The notes below the pieces were generated by a model. That model was not told the DNA's origin. It did no database searches and saw only the letters and a program-made list of their open reading frames with translations. From Hyphomicrobiales bacterium (GTDB lineage: Bacteria > Pseudomonadota > Alphaproteobacteria > Rhizobiales > Devosiaceae), in NCBI GenBank assembly GCA_026981645.1, contig JALSII010000044.1, positions 86,532-150,531 on the forward strand: 64,000 nucleotides of DNA, read 5' to 3'. This document shows, piece after piece, positions 1 to 8,940 of this stretch. The position numbers were made by a program, and so were the translations under genes. Within the stretch, counting starts at the first letter, position 1; every line of letters starts with the position of its first letter.

Positions 1-21
1 AATTTTTCATTGGTGATATAA

Positions 22-744
22 TCACCCACAATAGCGCTTCAGCCGATTGATATCGGGGACCCTGAGTTGGCGATGGTGTTCGATCTCTATTACGCCCTGG
101 CGCTTCAGATTGGTGAACTGGCGCGAAACGGTTTCTATAGTCAACCCCAGAAAATCAGCGATATCAGCCCGGGTGAGGGGTAACTCAAAGGAAATTTCCA
201 CATCATCATGGGAAGGATCCTTGTGCGTGGCAATCAGATAAAGAAAGCTGGCCACTTTTTCGGTCGCGGTTTTTCTCCCCAGCGTTACCATCCAGTCGCG
301 TGCTTCATCAAGTTCACGCAGGGTCTGCTCCAGCAACAGGCCCTCCAGCGCCGGATTGGTCGCAACCAGCCGCTCAATTGTGGCCTTTGGCATGCGACAA
401 AGTTCCACATCTGAGGCGGCATCCGTGTTCAGTGTGCTCTCCTTGCCAAAGAGACGACCCAGAAAATCGGGGGCAAACTGCAGGCCCACAACCTGCTGGC
501 GCCCGTCCTCTAGCACCTTGCTCAGCTTGATAACCCCGTGCATGACGGAGGCGTAGGAATTGATTTCCTCGCTGTCACCGATAACGGTTTCCCCCGCCTT
601 GTGTTTGATCTGGCGGGCGTGGCGGGACAGCTCAAGCAGCTCGCTCTCACTCAAGACCCCGCAAATTCCCCGATGCCGGGCTTCGCAGCTCTGACAGATT
701 TTGGGAACTTTTGAATTGTGAACGTCCTGGCGCTCGTTTGCCAT
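22..744 (-). CDS. fnrL: FnrL-type oxygen-responsive Crp/Fnr transcription regulator
   Basis: This is a cytoplasmic DNA-binding regulator of the Crp/Fnr family, about 240 residues from the chosen start. Cysteines C17, C20 and C28 (CQSC then seven residues then C), plus C116, match the set that holds the oxygen-labile 4Fe-4S cluster in FNR and FnrL. A cyclic-nucleotide-binding-like beta barrel follows. The C-terminal helix-turn-helix reads LTRADIADFLGLTIETVSR, with the ExxSR recognition signature of FNR proteins that bind TTGAT-N4-ATCAA. The frame stays open upstream to 828, but that extension looks unlike the family, so the ATG at 744 is preferred. By analogy it would switch genes for microaerobic life. 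No operator of its own was found in the 5' flank. Confidence 0.9.
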   Translation of the reverse strand: MANERQDVHNSKVPKICQSCEARHRGICGVLSESELLELSRHARQIKHKAGETVIGDSEEINSYASVMHGVIKLSKVLEDGRQQVVGLQFAPDFLGRLFGKESTLNTDAASDVELCRMPKATIERLVATNPALEGLLLEQTLRELDEARDWMVTLGRKTATEKVASFLYLIATHKDPSHDDVEISFELPLTRADIADFLGLTIETVSRQFTNLKRQGVIEIEHHRQLRVPDINRLKRYCG

Positions 745-952
745 TGTTTGCCCTGGCTTTTCATTGTTCTGGTGCCAGCTCTTGCGCCCGAACGGATCGA
801 GCACAAGAAGCATGACGTGTCCGCGCACTCACGCTACACTAAAGGCGCGCTGTCAAGTGCGATTTTCATGTTCCAGCACTAGGGCAACAATAAATTTCAC
901 CGTACGACCTCTTTGCCGGTTCCGGTCAACATATAAGGAAAAACAGTCTTGA

Positions 953-1930
953 GTGGTAGTTTTGAATAAATCTGATCTGGGTTTTCGTGTTCTGGTGACC
1001 GGCGCTGACGGATTTGTCGGGCGTCACCTGATCGCAGAAATGTCAAAAAGGGCGATGTCTTTCACATGTGCCACCCGCAAACCAAAAGCCATCTTAAAAC
1101 AGCACTCCATTGGTGTGGGCGATATTGGCCCTCAGACAAACTGGTCCAAAGCATTGGAAAATTGTCACGCCGTCGTCCATCTGGCGGGACGGGCTCACAT
1201 ATTGCGAGAGCACGAAAAAGAACCTGCCGCCGCCTTTGACCGGGTGAATGCAGCGGCAACAAAAACGCTTGTCCGGCAGGCGGCCCGACACGGCGTAAAG
1301 CGTTTTTTGTTAATGAGTACGATTGCTGTTTTTGACCCGGCCCTTGGACACCTTGATGCCGAGAGTGCAACCATTCCAAATACCGATTACGGGCGCTCAA
1401 AACTTCTTGCAGAGCAGTTTGTCCGTAACGCCCCTTCGAACATGGCCCATACCATTTTGCGGGCACCTCTGGTTTACGGGCCCGGTGTCAGCGCGCGTTT
1501 TCTGCAATTGCTCAAATTGGCCGGCCTGCCCTTTCCCCTGCCCTTTGGTGCAATAAAGAATACACGGAGCCTTGTTTATGTGCACAATCTTGTGGATCTG
1601 ATCCTGCACGCACTCATTCAACCCCGGGCTGAGAATCAGACATTTCTGGTTTCTGACAACCAGGACGTGTCTACAAGTTTTCTGCTTGGCCAGCTGGCAG
1701 AAGGAATGGGACGCCCCAACCTGCTGTGGCCGATGCCTGAGGCGTTTCTTAAATCCGGCGCAACCCTGATGGGCAAAAGGGATCTCTGGCATAAATTCGC
1801 CGGCTCCTTATGCGTTGACTGCCAGCCCGTGCGCACCCAACTGGACTGGACACCGCCTTTTTCCTGCGAAGAGGGCCTGAAAGAGACAGCCAAATGGTTT
1901 GCAAACCGGGGTCGGCTCCATTCAGTCTGA
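953..1930 (+). CDS. NAD-dependent epimerase/dehydratase (nucleotide-sugar SDR)
   Basis: This 325-residue extended short-chain dehydrogenase has the nucleotide-binding glycine motif GADGFVG at residues 17-23 and the catalytic YGRSK pair (Y146, K150). It resembles UDP-glucose/UDP-GlcNAc 4-epimerase-like proteins that sit beside WbpL/WecA-type transferases. The start is GTG at 953, because the frame has no suitable ATG and an AAGGA lies about 12 bases upstream. It opens the plus-strand polysaccharide locus and probably supplies an activated sugar. The exact substrate cannot be read from the sequence. Confidence 0.85.
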   Translation: MVVLNKSDLGFRVLVTGADGFVGRHLIAEMSKRAMSFTCATRKPKAILKQHSIGVGDIGPQTNWSKALENCHAVVHLAGRAHILREHEKEPAAAFDRVNAAATKTLVRQAARHGVKRFLLMSTIAVFDPALGHLDAESATIPNTDYGRSKLLAEQFVRNAPSNMAHTILRAPLVYGPGVSARFLQLLKLAGLPFPLPFGAIKNTRSLVYVHNLVDLILHALIQPRAENQTFLVSDNQDVSTSFLLGQLAEGMGRPNLLWPMPEAFLKSGATLMGKRDLWHKFAGSLCVDCQPVRTQLDWTPPFSCEEGLKETAKWFANRGRLHSV

Positions 1931-2046
1931 GTGTTTGGAAGTACGGACTCCAAAAATCCAGGGTCCTGACCCTAAGAACGCGCCCGTCCGAAAACAGGCG
2001 TGGAGATTGAATTTACGATGGCAAATTTGTCCTTGACTGGCTAAAC

Positions 2047-3138
2047 TTGGATTTTTCCAACCAGATTTTGTTTGTTGTGTTCAACCCGGTTTTTGTTATC
2101 GCTATCTCAGGCAGCGTAACCCTTGCTGCCCTCCTTATTCTTGTCCGTTGGGCACAAAGGCTCGGATTAGTTCAGGGCGCCAACGCCCGCTCGTCTCATC
2201 TGGGTATCCGGCCCACCGGTGGGGGCGCTGCCATTGCTGCTGCAACTTTTGTTTCCGGGATGCTGATCTTATCAGGCCCGGATGACTCCGTTCTGGCCCC
2301 TGTCATTCTTGCGATATTGCTGGCGCTTGTCGGTCTGGCCGATGATCTGAAAAACATCAGCATGCGCCTTCGTCTTGGGGCCCAGTTCGTTGGCGTTGGC
2401 GGATTGCTGACATATTTTGAACTCAGCTTTGGATTGTCGGATGTCCTCATGCAAATCGGCCCTCTCTGGCTTTTGGCTCCGGCTTTGCTGATCTGGGGCG
2501 CACTCTGGATAAACCTGTTTAATTTCATGGATGGCATTGATGGGCTGGCCGCCAGCGAGGCGGTGTTTGTGCTGCTTTCCATGCTTGCCCTTGCTTCTTT
2601 ATCCCCTCAGTGGGAATTATCCGGTCTCTGGCTGTGGCTTGCCTCCGGCGCGGTGGCTGGAATTGTTTTTTTGCCTTTCAACTGGGCTCCGGCAAAAATC
2701 TTCATGGGCGATGCCGGTGCTTATTTCTTTTCGTTCATCATCTTCATCGGCGCGCTCTGGGGCATGATATCGGGGCAACTTTCTTTTTATTCCAGTTTCA
2801 TACTCATTGCATTGTTTGCCAGTGATGCCCTCGTCACTCTGATCCGCCGGATATCGAGCGGACAGAACTGGACCGGCGGCCACCGCACGCATGCTTATCA
2901 ATACCTGTCCCGGCGCCACTCCCACGCCATCGCCACTCTGATCTATCTGGGTGTAAATGTTTTGTGGTTGCTCCCGCTGGCTTTTCTGGTACAGAGCCAG
3001 TTGATCAACCCCTATCTGTCCCTGTTTTTCGCTTATGCGCCATTGATTGCAGCAATGATTTGGGGCAATGCGGGCAGGCCTGATACAAAAGACTCTCAAC
3101 ACGTAAAATCAAAGCGAAGTAAATCCGGACATGCTTGA
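2047..3138 (+). CDS. Polyprenyl-phosphate N-acetylhexosamine-1-phosphate transferase (MraY/WecA/WbpL family)
   Basis: This 363-residue polytopic membrane enzyme belongs to glycosyltransferase family 4. Known members move a sugar-1-phosphate from a UDP-sugar to undecaprenyl phosphate, the first lipid-linked step of O-antigen or exopolysaccharide assembly. Signature sites are the Asp pair D99-D100, NFMDGIDG at 159-166, the FMGDAGA loop near 220, and GGHRTHAY near 278, which resembles WbpL. The start appears to be TTG at 2047 without a clear ribosome site. A nine-codon mini-frame (ATG at 2018, stop at 2042-2044) ends two bases before it. The 3' end overlaps the next gene by eight bases, so the two are probably translated together. 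Confidence 0.88.
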   Translation: MDFSNQILFVVFNPVFVIAISGSVTLAALLILVRWAQRLGLVQGANARSSHLGIRPTGGGAAIAAATFVSGMLILSGPDDSVLAPVILAILLALVGLADDLKNISMRLRLGAQFVGVGGLLTYFELSFGLSDVLMQIGPLWLLAPALLIWGALWINLFNFMDGIDGLAASEAVFVLLSMLALASLSPQWELSGLWLWLASGAVAGIVFLPFNWAPAKIFMGDAGAYFFSFIIFIGALWGMISGQLSFYSSFILIALFASDALVTLIRRISSGQNWTGGHRTHAYQYLSRRHSHAIATLIYLGVNVLWLLPLAFLVQSQLINPYLSLFFAYAPLIAAMIWGNAGRPDTKDSQHVKSKRSKSGHA

Positions 3139-4999
3139 AAAATTCCGGCACAAGATCAGTAATTTACCCCGCTTCTGGAAGCGGGCCATTCTGGTGACGT
3201 TTGATTTTTCCGCGCTGCTTTTTGTAATCTGGGTCGCCTATTCCCTGCGCCTGAATACGCGCTTTGTACCTACAGGCACCCAACTCGGCCTGATGCTTCT
3301 GGCTCCGGCTATCGCCATTCCGGTTTTTTTCCGGTTTGGTCTTTATCGGGCGGTTATCCGCCACCTGCCCGAGCGCGCGGTATGGAACATATTTCAGGCC
3401 ATGACTCTTGCCACACTGCTCTGGGTTGCGGTGGTTTTCCTCACAGCGCTTTCAGGTAGAATTGGCGCGCCGCGCTCGATACCGTTGCTTTACTGGGCGA
3501 TGGGTATTGTTGTCATCAGTGGCAGCAGGTTTGCGGCCAAACGTTTTCTGCATCGCCCCGAACCTGGAGAGCAGAAGCGCCCCCGGGTCCTCATTTACGG
3601 GGCTGGAGCCGCCGGCAGGCAGCTGGCCAGTGCCATGCAGGTTCACGGCGCACGTAAAATTGTCGGCTTCATAGATGACGACAAAAACCTGCAGGGCCAC
3701 GATGTGTCCGGCATCCATGTGTATTCAAGAGATAAAATTGCCGAATTGATACAAGAAAAGGGAGTCGGGGAGATTATTCTTTCCATGCCCTCGATAAGCC
3801 CGTCTCGAAGGCAGGCTATTTATCCTCATCTGGCCAAGCATGATGTAACCATACGCACCTTGCCATCCATCACTGACCTGGCGGCCGGGAAATATCTGAT
3901 AAACCAGATACGCGAGATTGATATTGACGACCTCCTTGGTCGCTCTTCAGTCCCTGCCAACCCCGAACTTATCTCCTCAATGATCGAGGGCCGTGTGGTG
4001 ATGGTGACCGGGGCCGGAGGATCCATCGGCTCGGAACTGACGCGTTTGATCGCCCGGGCCAAACCAAAAAAGCTTGTTCTGTTCGAAGCCAACGAGTTTG
4101 CGCTTTACCAGATTGATCGCCAGTTGCGCGCCGCTGAAAGATTGGACTTCGCCCCGGTTCTAGGCTCGGTGTGCAACGCTGACCTGGTTGAGCGCACCAT
4201 CAGGAAATACAAAGTAGATGCTATCTTTCATGCAGCGGCCCACAAACATGTGACGCTGGTAGAATCCAATATCATTGAGGGCGCCAGCAACAATATCTTT
4301 GGGACAAAAACCATCGCTGAGGCGGCCCTGAACAACGGGGTTGGCCATTTTGTCCTCATTTCCACCGACAAGGCGGTACACCCCACCAGCGCAATGGGGG
4401 CAAGCAAACGCTGGGCGGAACTCATCATACGTGACTACGGTTTACGCGCTGAGAACAACAAGACCGGGCAGCTTTTTTGTGCGGTACGGTTTGGAAATGT
4501 GCTTGGCTCCAACGGTTCGGTCGTGCCCCTGTTTCGCGAGCAGATTGCCAAAGGCGGGCCCGTCACGGTCACCGACGAAAACATGACCCGCTATTTCATG
4601 TCCATTCATGAAGCCGCTGAATTGATCATCCAGGCCGGAGCGCTCTCAAAGGGGGGGGATATTTTTCTGTTGGAGATGGGTGAGCCCGTGCGCATTCTGG
4701 ACCTGGCCAAAAATATGGTGCGGTTGGCAGGCATGGAATTGAAAACAAAAGACAATCCGGACGGGGATATTGAAATTTCCATCATCGGCATGCGGCCGGG
4801 TGAAAAAGTTCACGAGGAATTGTTTTATGAGCCGGGGCTGGCGACCAAAACCCGGCAGGCCAAGATTTTGCGCGCAAAACGCAGTGAATTGAACAACCGA
4901 CACATAGAAACAGGGCTTACCGAACTCACAAAAGCAATTGCACGCGGCAATGAACAGGAAGTGCGCAAGCTTCTGTTTGAAATTGCGGTTGCACACTAG
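3131..4999 (+). CDS. Membrane UDP-N-acetylhexosamine 4,6-dehydratase (WbpM/CapD/PglF-like)
   Basis: This 622-residue protein has about four N-terminal membrane helices (residues 17-130) and two Rossmann folds. The first has GAGAAG at 157-162. The second is the catalytic SDR domain with VTGAGGSIG at 292-300. In place of the usual YxxxK it shows M422-x3-K426 in AMGASK, the Ser-Met-Lys arrangement described for large WbpM-type dehydratases. Known members make the 4-keto-6-deoxy intermediate for QuiNAc, FucNAc or bacillosamine. It overlaps the upstream transferase, as in wbpL-wbpM pairs, which suggests that the first sugar of the repeat unit is a 6-deoxy-HexNAc. Confidence 0.9.
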   Translation: MLEKFRHKISNLPRFWKRAILVTFDFSALLFVIWVAYSLRLNTRFVPTGTQLGLMLLAPAIAIPVFFRFGLYRAVIRHLPERAVWNIFQAMTLATLLWVAVVFLTALSGRIGAPRSIPLLYWAMGIVVISGSRFAAKRFLHRPEPGEQKRPRVLIYGAGAAGRQLASAMQVHGARKIVGFIDDDKNLQGHDVSGIHVYSRDKIAELIQEKGVGEIILSMPSISPSRRQAIYPHLAKHDVTIRTLPSITDLAAGKYLINQIREIDIDDLLGRSSVPANPELISSMIEGRVVMVTGAGGSIGSELTRLIARAKPKKLVLFEANEFALYQIDRQLRAAERLDFAPVLGSVCNADLVERTIRKYKVDAIFHAAAHKHVTLVESNIIEGASNNIFGTKTIAEAALNNGVGHFVLISTDKAVHPTSAMGASKRWAELIIRDYGLRAENNKTGQLFCAVRFGNVLGSNGSVVPLFREQIAKGGPVTVTDENMTRYFMSIHEAAELIIQAGALSKGGDIFLLEMGEPVRILDLAKNMVRLAGMELKTKDNPDGDIEISIIGMRPGEKVHEELFYEPGLATKTRQAKILRAKRSELNNRHIETGLTELTKAIARGNEQEVRKLLFEIAVAH

Positions 5000-5025
5000 G
5001 GCCTCATGATCAGGATATCGGGACA

Positions 5026-5625
5026 GTGTTGATTTTCAATAAAATCAAACTAATCTATCTCGCCAACCCCAAAACCGGCACGACATCATTCGAGCACGCT
5101 TTCAGGAGCCATGCAGACCTCAAAGAGAGCAGGCTTTTGCCCAAACATATTCCCTTCCGCCGATATAAAAAAAAGTTTCCGCAAATTGTGCGGGAATATG
5201 AAGTCATTGCCTGTGTCCGCGACCCGCTGGATACGCTTTATTCCTGGTACCGCTATCGCTCACGCCCCACTCTGCGCGGCCACCCCAATTCCAGTGCAGG
5301 GCGATCATTTGAAGAGTTCTTTGACGAATGGTGCAAACCTGATCCCGCCCCTTATGCAGATGTTGGCGCTTCGGTCGGTTTCGTGCTCAATGAACGCGGA
5401 CAGGTGGCCAAAGCACTCACACTGTTCCGCTACGAAGACCGCATGGCGCTGAGCAGCTTTGTCGCCGAGAGGCTTGATCTTCAGTCAGTACCGAGTGCAA
5501 ACAGGAACGTTTCAAAAAAAACCGATCCTGGCACTTCATTGCCCTTGAGAAACAGAGTTGATATATCAAGGCCAAAATTTGCCCGTGTCCGCGAGATTTA
5601 CGAAACAATCAGATTCAAGGTTTGA
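5026..5625 (+). CDS. Sulfotransferase family protein
   Basis: This 199-residue protein starts at GTG 5026. It carries the PAPS 5'-phosphosulfate loop NPKTGTTS near residues 14-21 and a downstream VRDPLDTLYSWYR segment that matches the 3'-phosphate-binding strand and helix. That arrangement is typical of sulfotransferases that modify carbohydrates. It is shorter than most family members but has both cofactor motifs. It lies 26 bases after the WbpM-like gene and probably adds sulfate to the glycan made by this locus. The acceptor is unknown. Confidence 0.78.
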   Translation: MLIFNKIKLIYLANPKTGTTSFEHAFRSHADLKESRLLPKHIPFRRYKKKFPQIVREYEVIACVRDPLDTLYSWYRYRSRPTLRGHPNSSAGRSFEEFFDEWCKPDPAPYADVGASVGFVLNERGQVAKALTLFRYEDRMALSSFVAERLDLQSVPSANRNVSKKTDPGTSLPLRNRVDISRPKFARVREIYETIRFKV

Positions 5626-5809
5626 ACCGAGTTGCTCATTTCATGGCAGAACGGGATTATTGAGTGGATCAAAATATGATTTTCAGGTGGATTAACAAAC
5701 TCCAAAGAAAAAAACTCCCGAAACACGCAGCACTTGTATACCTTCAAATGCTGAGAATTATTTAATGGGCCCTGACCCTGGATCAATTTCTCAACCGGAC
5801 ACGATATAA

Positions 5810-6637
5810 ATGGATATCATTGTAATAGGGGCTCAAAAGGCCGGAACGACCTGGCTTTACAGGATGCTGGCACAGCAACCCAGAGTCGGGTTCGCATTTC
5901 GAAAAGAAGTGCACTATTTCGACGATCTGAGCAACAACAAGATAAATCTTAGTCGATTGAAGGGGAAAATTGATAGCCGGACGAATTTTTTCACCCAGGC
6001 GATATACAGAAAGCGTAGCAAATATTTCAATTATGTCACCAACCCGGATACTGCTTATACTGACGAATGGTACAGAAATATTTTTACCCGTAAGCCTTCC
6101 AATGAAAAGTTGGTGAATGCGGGTTACCAGATGGTCTATGCGGATATCAGCCCAAGGTATATGATGATGCCCGAAAGCGGGATTCGCCATATGGCAAAAC
6201 TGTTGCCTGGTGTCACACCATTGCTTATTGTACGTGACCCGGTCAAACGCATGATTTCCGGACTCAATATGCTTTTTGATCGGAATCCCGAACGTGCAGA
6301 GCACAATACCAAGAGATGCATTTCAATGCTTCGCCGTACGCAGGTGCCTCGTGGAGATTACCGCCGTGCAATCGAAAAATACAGAGAGATTACCGGAGGC
6401 CTTCACATAGTGCCGTTTAGACGGATCAGTACCGACCCACTCGGGTTATTACGCGAGATAGAAGAGTTTTATGGACTGGATCAAATTTCATATGCCGGAC
6501 TCAGTGAAAAAAAATATTCCTTTTCCGGAAAATTTGAACTCAGTGAAGAAATTCTTGATGGAATACAGGAATTGTGTGCGCCTCAATACGAATATCTGAA
6601 AAATGAGTTTGGGGCCGAGTTCCTCAAAGAGATATGA
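5810..6637 (+). CDS. Sulfotransferase domain protein (Sulfotransfer_1 type)
   Basis: This 275-residue protein begins directly with IVIGAQKAGTTWLYRML, a good PAPS-binding loop, followed by KEVHYFD, common in heparan-sulfate-type bacterial sulfotransferases. LLIVRDPVKRMISGLNML near residue 140 is the 3'-phosphate site. It is a different subfamily from the 5026 and 8941 genes, so the locus probably sulfates more than one position or residue. The 184-base gap before it holds no gene but includes a GGGCCCTGACCCT motif that recurs elsewhere in the window. Confidence 0.82.
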   Translation: MDIIVIGAQKAGTTWLYRMLAQQPRVGFAFRKEVHYFDDLSNNKINLSRLKGKIDSRTNFFTQAIYRKRSKYFNYVTNPDTAYTDEWYRNIFTRKPSNEKLVNAGYQMVYADISPRYMMMPESGIRHMAKLLPGVTPLLIVRDPVKRMISGLNMLFDRNPERAEHNTKRCISMLRRTQVPRGDYRRAIEKYREITGGLHIVPFRRISTDPLGLLREIEEFYGLDQISYAGLSEKKYSFSGKFELSEEILDGIQELCAPQYEYLKNEFGAEFLKEI

Positions 6638-6719
6638 TTTGTTGTGTCTGAAGGTCCGTCGCGACCATCAGCACAATGCGCCTGCAACGTTATAAAAGTC
6701 CCGAAAAGGCGTTGAACAA

Positions 6720-7688
6720 ATGAAAGTTATGCAGGTTTTTTCCCATGTGCGCGCCTATGTGTTCTTTTTCTTTTTTCGCAAAGATATCTGGCTTTATGTC
6801 TACCTGATTTTGATAGCTCTCTATGCTGCTGCGTTTATGGGCGCGTTTGTGCTTTTATTTCTGGGGCTGCAGGATTTTATTGTTGGTGGTGAGGGGGTGG
6901 TACAGACTGATCTTCCCCTTCCGACCATGTCCGCGCAACAGGCAATCAATGCCGGTCTTGCGCTGTTGGGAACGAGTGCCCTGGCCTCCTTTGCCATTGT
7001 TTACACAGCCGCACGGGCGGCAGCCACATTTGGTGTCTCTATTGTCCTTCAGTTTCAAGAGCGCTGGGATGAGCTTACTCTTGCGCAAAGGCGTCAGATC
7101 ACCGGAACGGCAAAATTTGCGTCCAACTTCGCCCGCCTGATCATGATTTCCCTGACACCCCTGTCGGTGTTTGTCCTTGGAATAGTTTATATAATGAACT
7201 TCAATCCATTGATTGGCGCAGCTGTTCTGCTGGTGGGTGTCGGAGCAATATTTGCTTTTGTTCCATCTGAAGCCATTTCCCGGCGGACAGAAGTTTTTGA
7301 CTTTGACCCTGGCATGGATGCCCAGGAGCTCAGAGTATCCCACTCAAAGCTTCTTGGCCATTTTGTACGCAGCCTTGATATGTTTATTGCCCGCAGGTTT
7401 ATTGCGGCATTTAATGTTTTTGTTTTGTTTCTTGCGCTTCTGATAGGGTTTACAGTATTCGGGCCTGAAGGCCTTCTTTCACTGTTCAACGAAAAGGCAG
7501 TTGTAATTATAGTGTTGATGCGGGCATCAATCATGTCGCTGACCCGCGTTACCATATGTCTAAAGGTGGCAAACAGAAAAGGCCCCGTTATGGAAGATAT
7601 TATCCGCATTAAACGCGATGGCGCGTTGCCTATCGCAGATATCTCGACAGGCACGGGAAACCTGAACGATGACGAAGACGACATCTAG
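6720..7688 (+). CDS. Polytopic membrane protein of unknown function
   Basis: I do not recognise this 322-residue protein. It shows about six hydrophobic segments: two near the N terminus (residues 25-50 and 78-105), a central pair around 140-185, and a pair around 225-280. A polar acidic tail ends in NDDEDDI. A charged middle loop (residues 110-130, QFQERWDELTLAQRRQ) may face the cytoplasm. An AAGG lies about ten bases before the ATG. It sits between a sulfotransferase gene and the GT2 gene, 12 bases before the latter. A role in the same glycan pathway, for example assembly or export, is inference from position only. Confidence 0.65.
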   Translation: MKVMQVFSHVRAYVFFFFFRKDIWLYVYLILIALYAAAFMGAFVLLFLGLQDFIVGGEGVVQTDLPLPTMSAQQAINAGLALLGTSALASFAIVYTAARAAATFGVSIVLQFQERWDELTLAQRRQITGTAKFASNFARLIMISLTPLSVFVLGIVYIMNFNPLIGAAVLLVGVGAIFAFVPSEAISRRTEVFDFDPGMDAQELRVSHSKLLGHFVRSLDMFIARRFIAAFNVFVLFLALLIGFTVFGPEGLLSLFNEKAVVIIVLMRASIMSLTRVTICLKVANRKGPVMEDIIRIKRDGALPIADISTGTGNLNDDEDDI

Positions 7689-7700
7689 CGGAGCAGCCTG

Positions 7701-8810
7701 ATGACTGACCTGTCCATTATCGTCACCTTCTACAATGAATATGCCTTTGTTGATGAGGCCATCCACTCAATCCTGGGACAAGGCCTCGAGAGTTTTGAGA
7801 TTTTGCTGGTCAACGACAATCCGGATATCTACGCGCGCGAATGGCTGGAACAAAAGTTCGCGAAAGAGCGTGTGACCCTGATCAATCATGAGCGTAATAT
7901 GGGCCTGTCTGGGGCACGCAACACAGGAATAGCCAATGCAAAAGGAAAATATATCACGTTCCTCGACGCAGATGACTATTTTCTCATCAAGGGCCTCTGT
8001 GCGCATCTGGAGTTGGCGCTGCAAACTGATGCGGACTTGGTACACGCCCCTTTTGTTGCAGTGAGGGAAGAGACAACTGGCCCGGACTCTTCTTTCACCC
8101 CCAATAGAGTTGATGTCACCTGGTTCAATTCTTCCAGCCTGGGGTCTTCAGTTGAAGAAACTCCTCAACTGCAACTCATTGTGGCCCCGTGGAAATTTCT
8201 CCACAAGCGCGCGTTTATGATAAAAAACCAGCTTCTGTTTGATCCTGAACTGCGCAAGTTCGAAGATCGCCCCTTCATGCTTGCCAACATTACATCGGGC
8301 GGACGTTTTGCTTTCCATCCATTGCCTACCCGTGCATGGCGCAAACGGCCTGGCTCAATCACCGCTACAGATAAAAGTGACAAAGACCTGTGCGACATGT
8401 GCATCAGTACAAGCAAGTGCTTTGAAATCATAACTGCATACACTGACGCTGAGGGGAGACGTGAGAATATGGTTCAGCGCGAGGTCGTGCATATGCTGGT
8501 CCGCGCCATTGCCGGAACCAGCCTGCTTGCAGCCGCACTTAGCACACGTTCATGTGCACCGACTGTCCGCTCCACCCTTCAGAAGTTTGCTGCACTGTCA
8601 CCGCCCAACCCGGAAACGCTTAAAGACCCCATCGTGAATTTTTTGGTGGCTAACGTTAAACGACGCTTTTCAGGAACTGGGTTCACGAACAAAGATTTTC
8701 TGGGACTCTGGCATCTGATATCTTGCGGAGAGTGGGCGGAACTGCAAGGCTTGCCATTGGTGGGACGCCTTTACCCGACAGATGAAACCTCAAAGAATAC
8801 ACTGGCATGA
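7701..8810 (+). CDS. Family 2 glycosyltransferase
   Basis: This 369-residue protein has a GT-A fold at its N terminus. LSIIVTFYNEYAFVDEAIHSIL at the start binds the nucleotide, and NMGLSGARNTGIANAKGKY is followed by FLDADDYF with the metal-binding DxD near residues 92-95. The C-terminal half is less conserved and probably sets the acceptor. A GGAG lies six bases before the ATG. The position inside the polysaccharide locus makes it a candidate for building the repeat unit. Donor and linkage cannot be told. Confidence 0.87.
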   Translation: MTDLSIIVTFYNEYAFVDEAIHSILGQGLESFEILLVNDNPDIYAREWLEQKFAKERVTLINHERNMGLSGARNTGIANAKGKYITFLDADDYFLIKGLCAHLELALQTDADLVHAPFVAVREETTGPDSSFTPNRVDVTWFNSSSLGSSVEETPQLQLIVAPWKFLHKRAFMIKNQLLFDPELRKFEDRPFMLANITSGGRFAFHPLPTRAWRKRPGSITATDKSDKDLCDMCISTSKCFEIITAYTDAEGRRENMVQREVVHMLVRAIAGTSLLAAALSTRSCAPTVRSTLQKFAALSPPNPETLKDPIVNFLVANVKRRFSGTGFTNKDFLGLWHLISCGEWAELQGLPLVGRLYPTDETSKNTLA

Positions 8811-8940
8811 CAAGCTGAAGACCGGTATTTCATCTACTCCAGTGACAAGCGGTTTCCAGTCATGAAGCGTAACATGATATGAATGTTATAAAGATGCGCA
8901 ATGACCATTTCGCCAAGGCTGCAGATTCTGCAGAACACTT

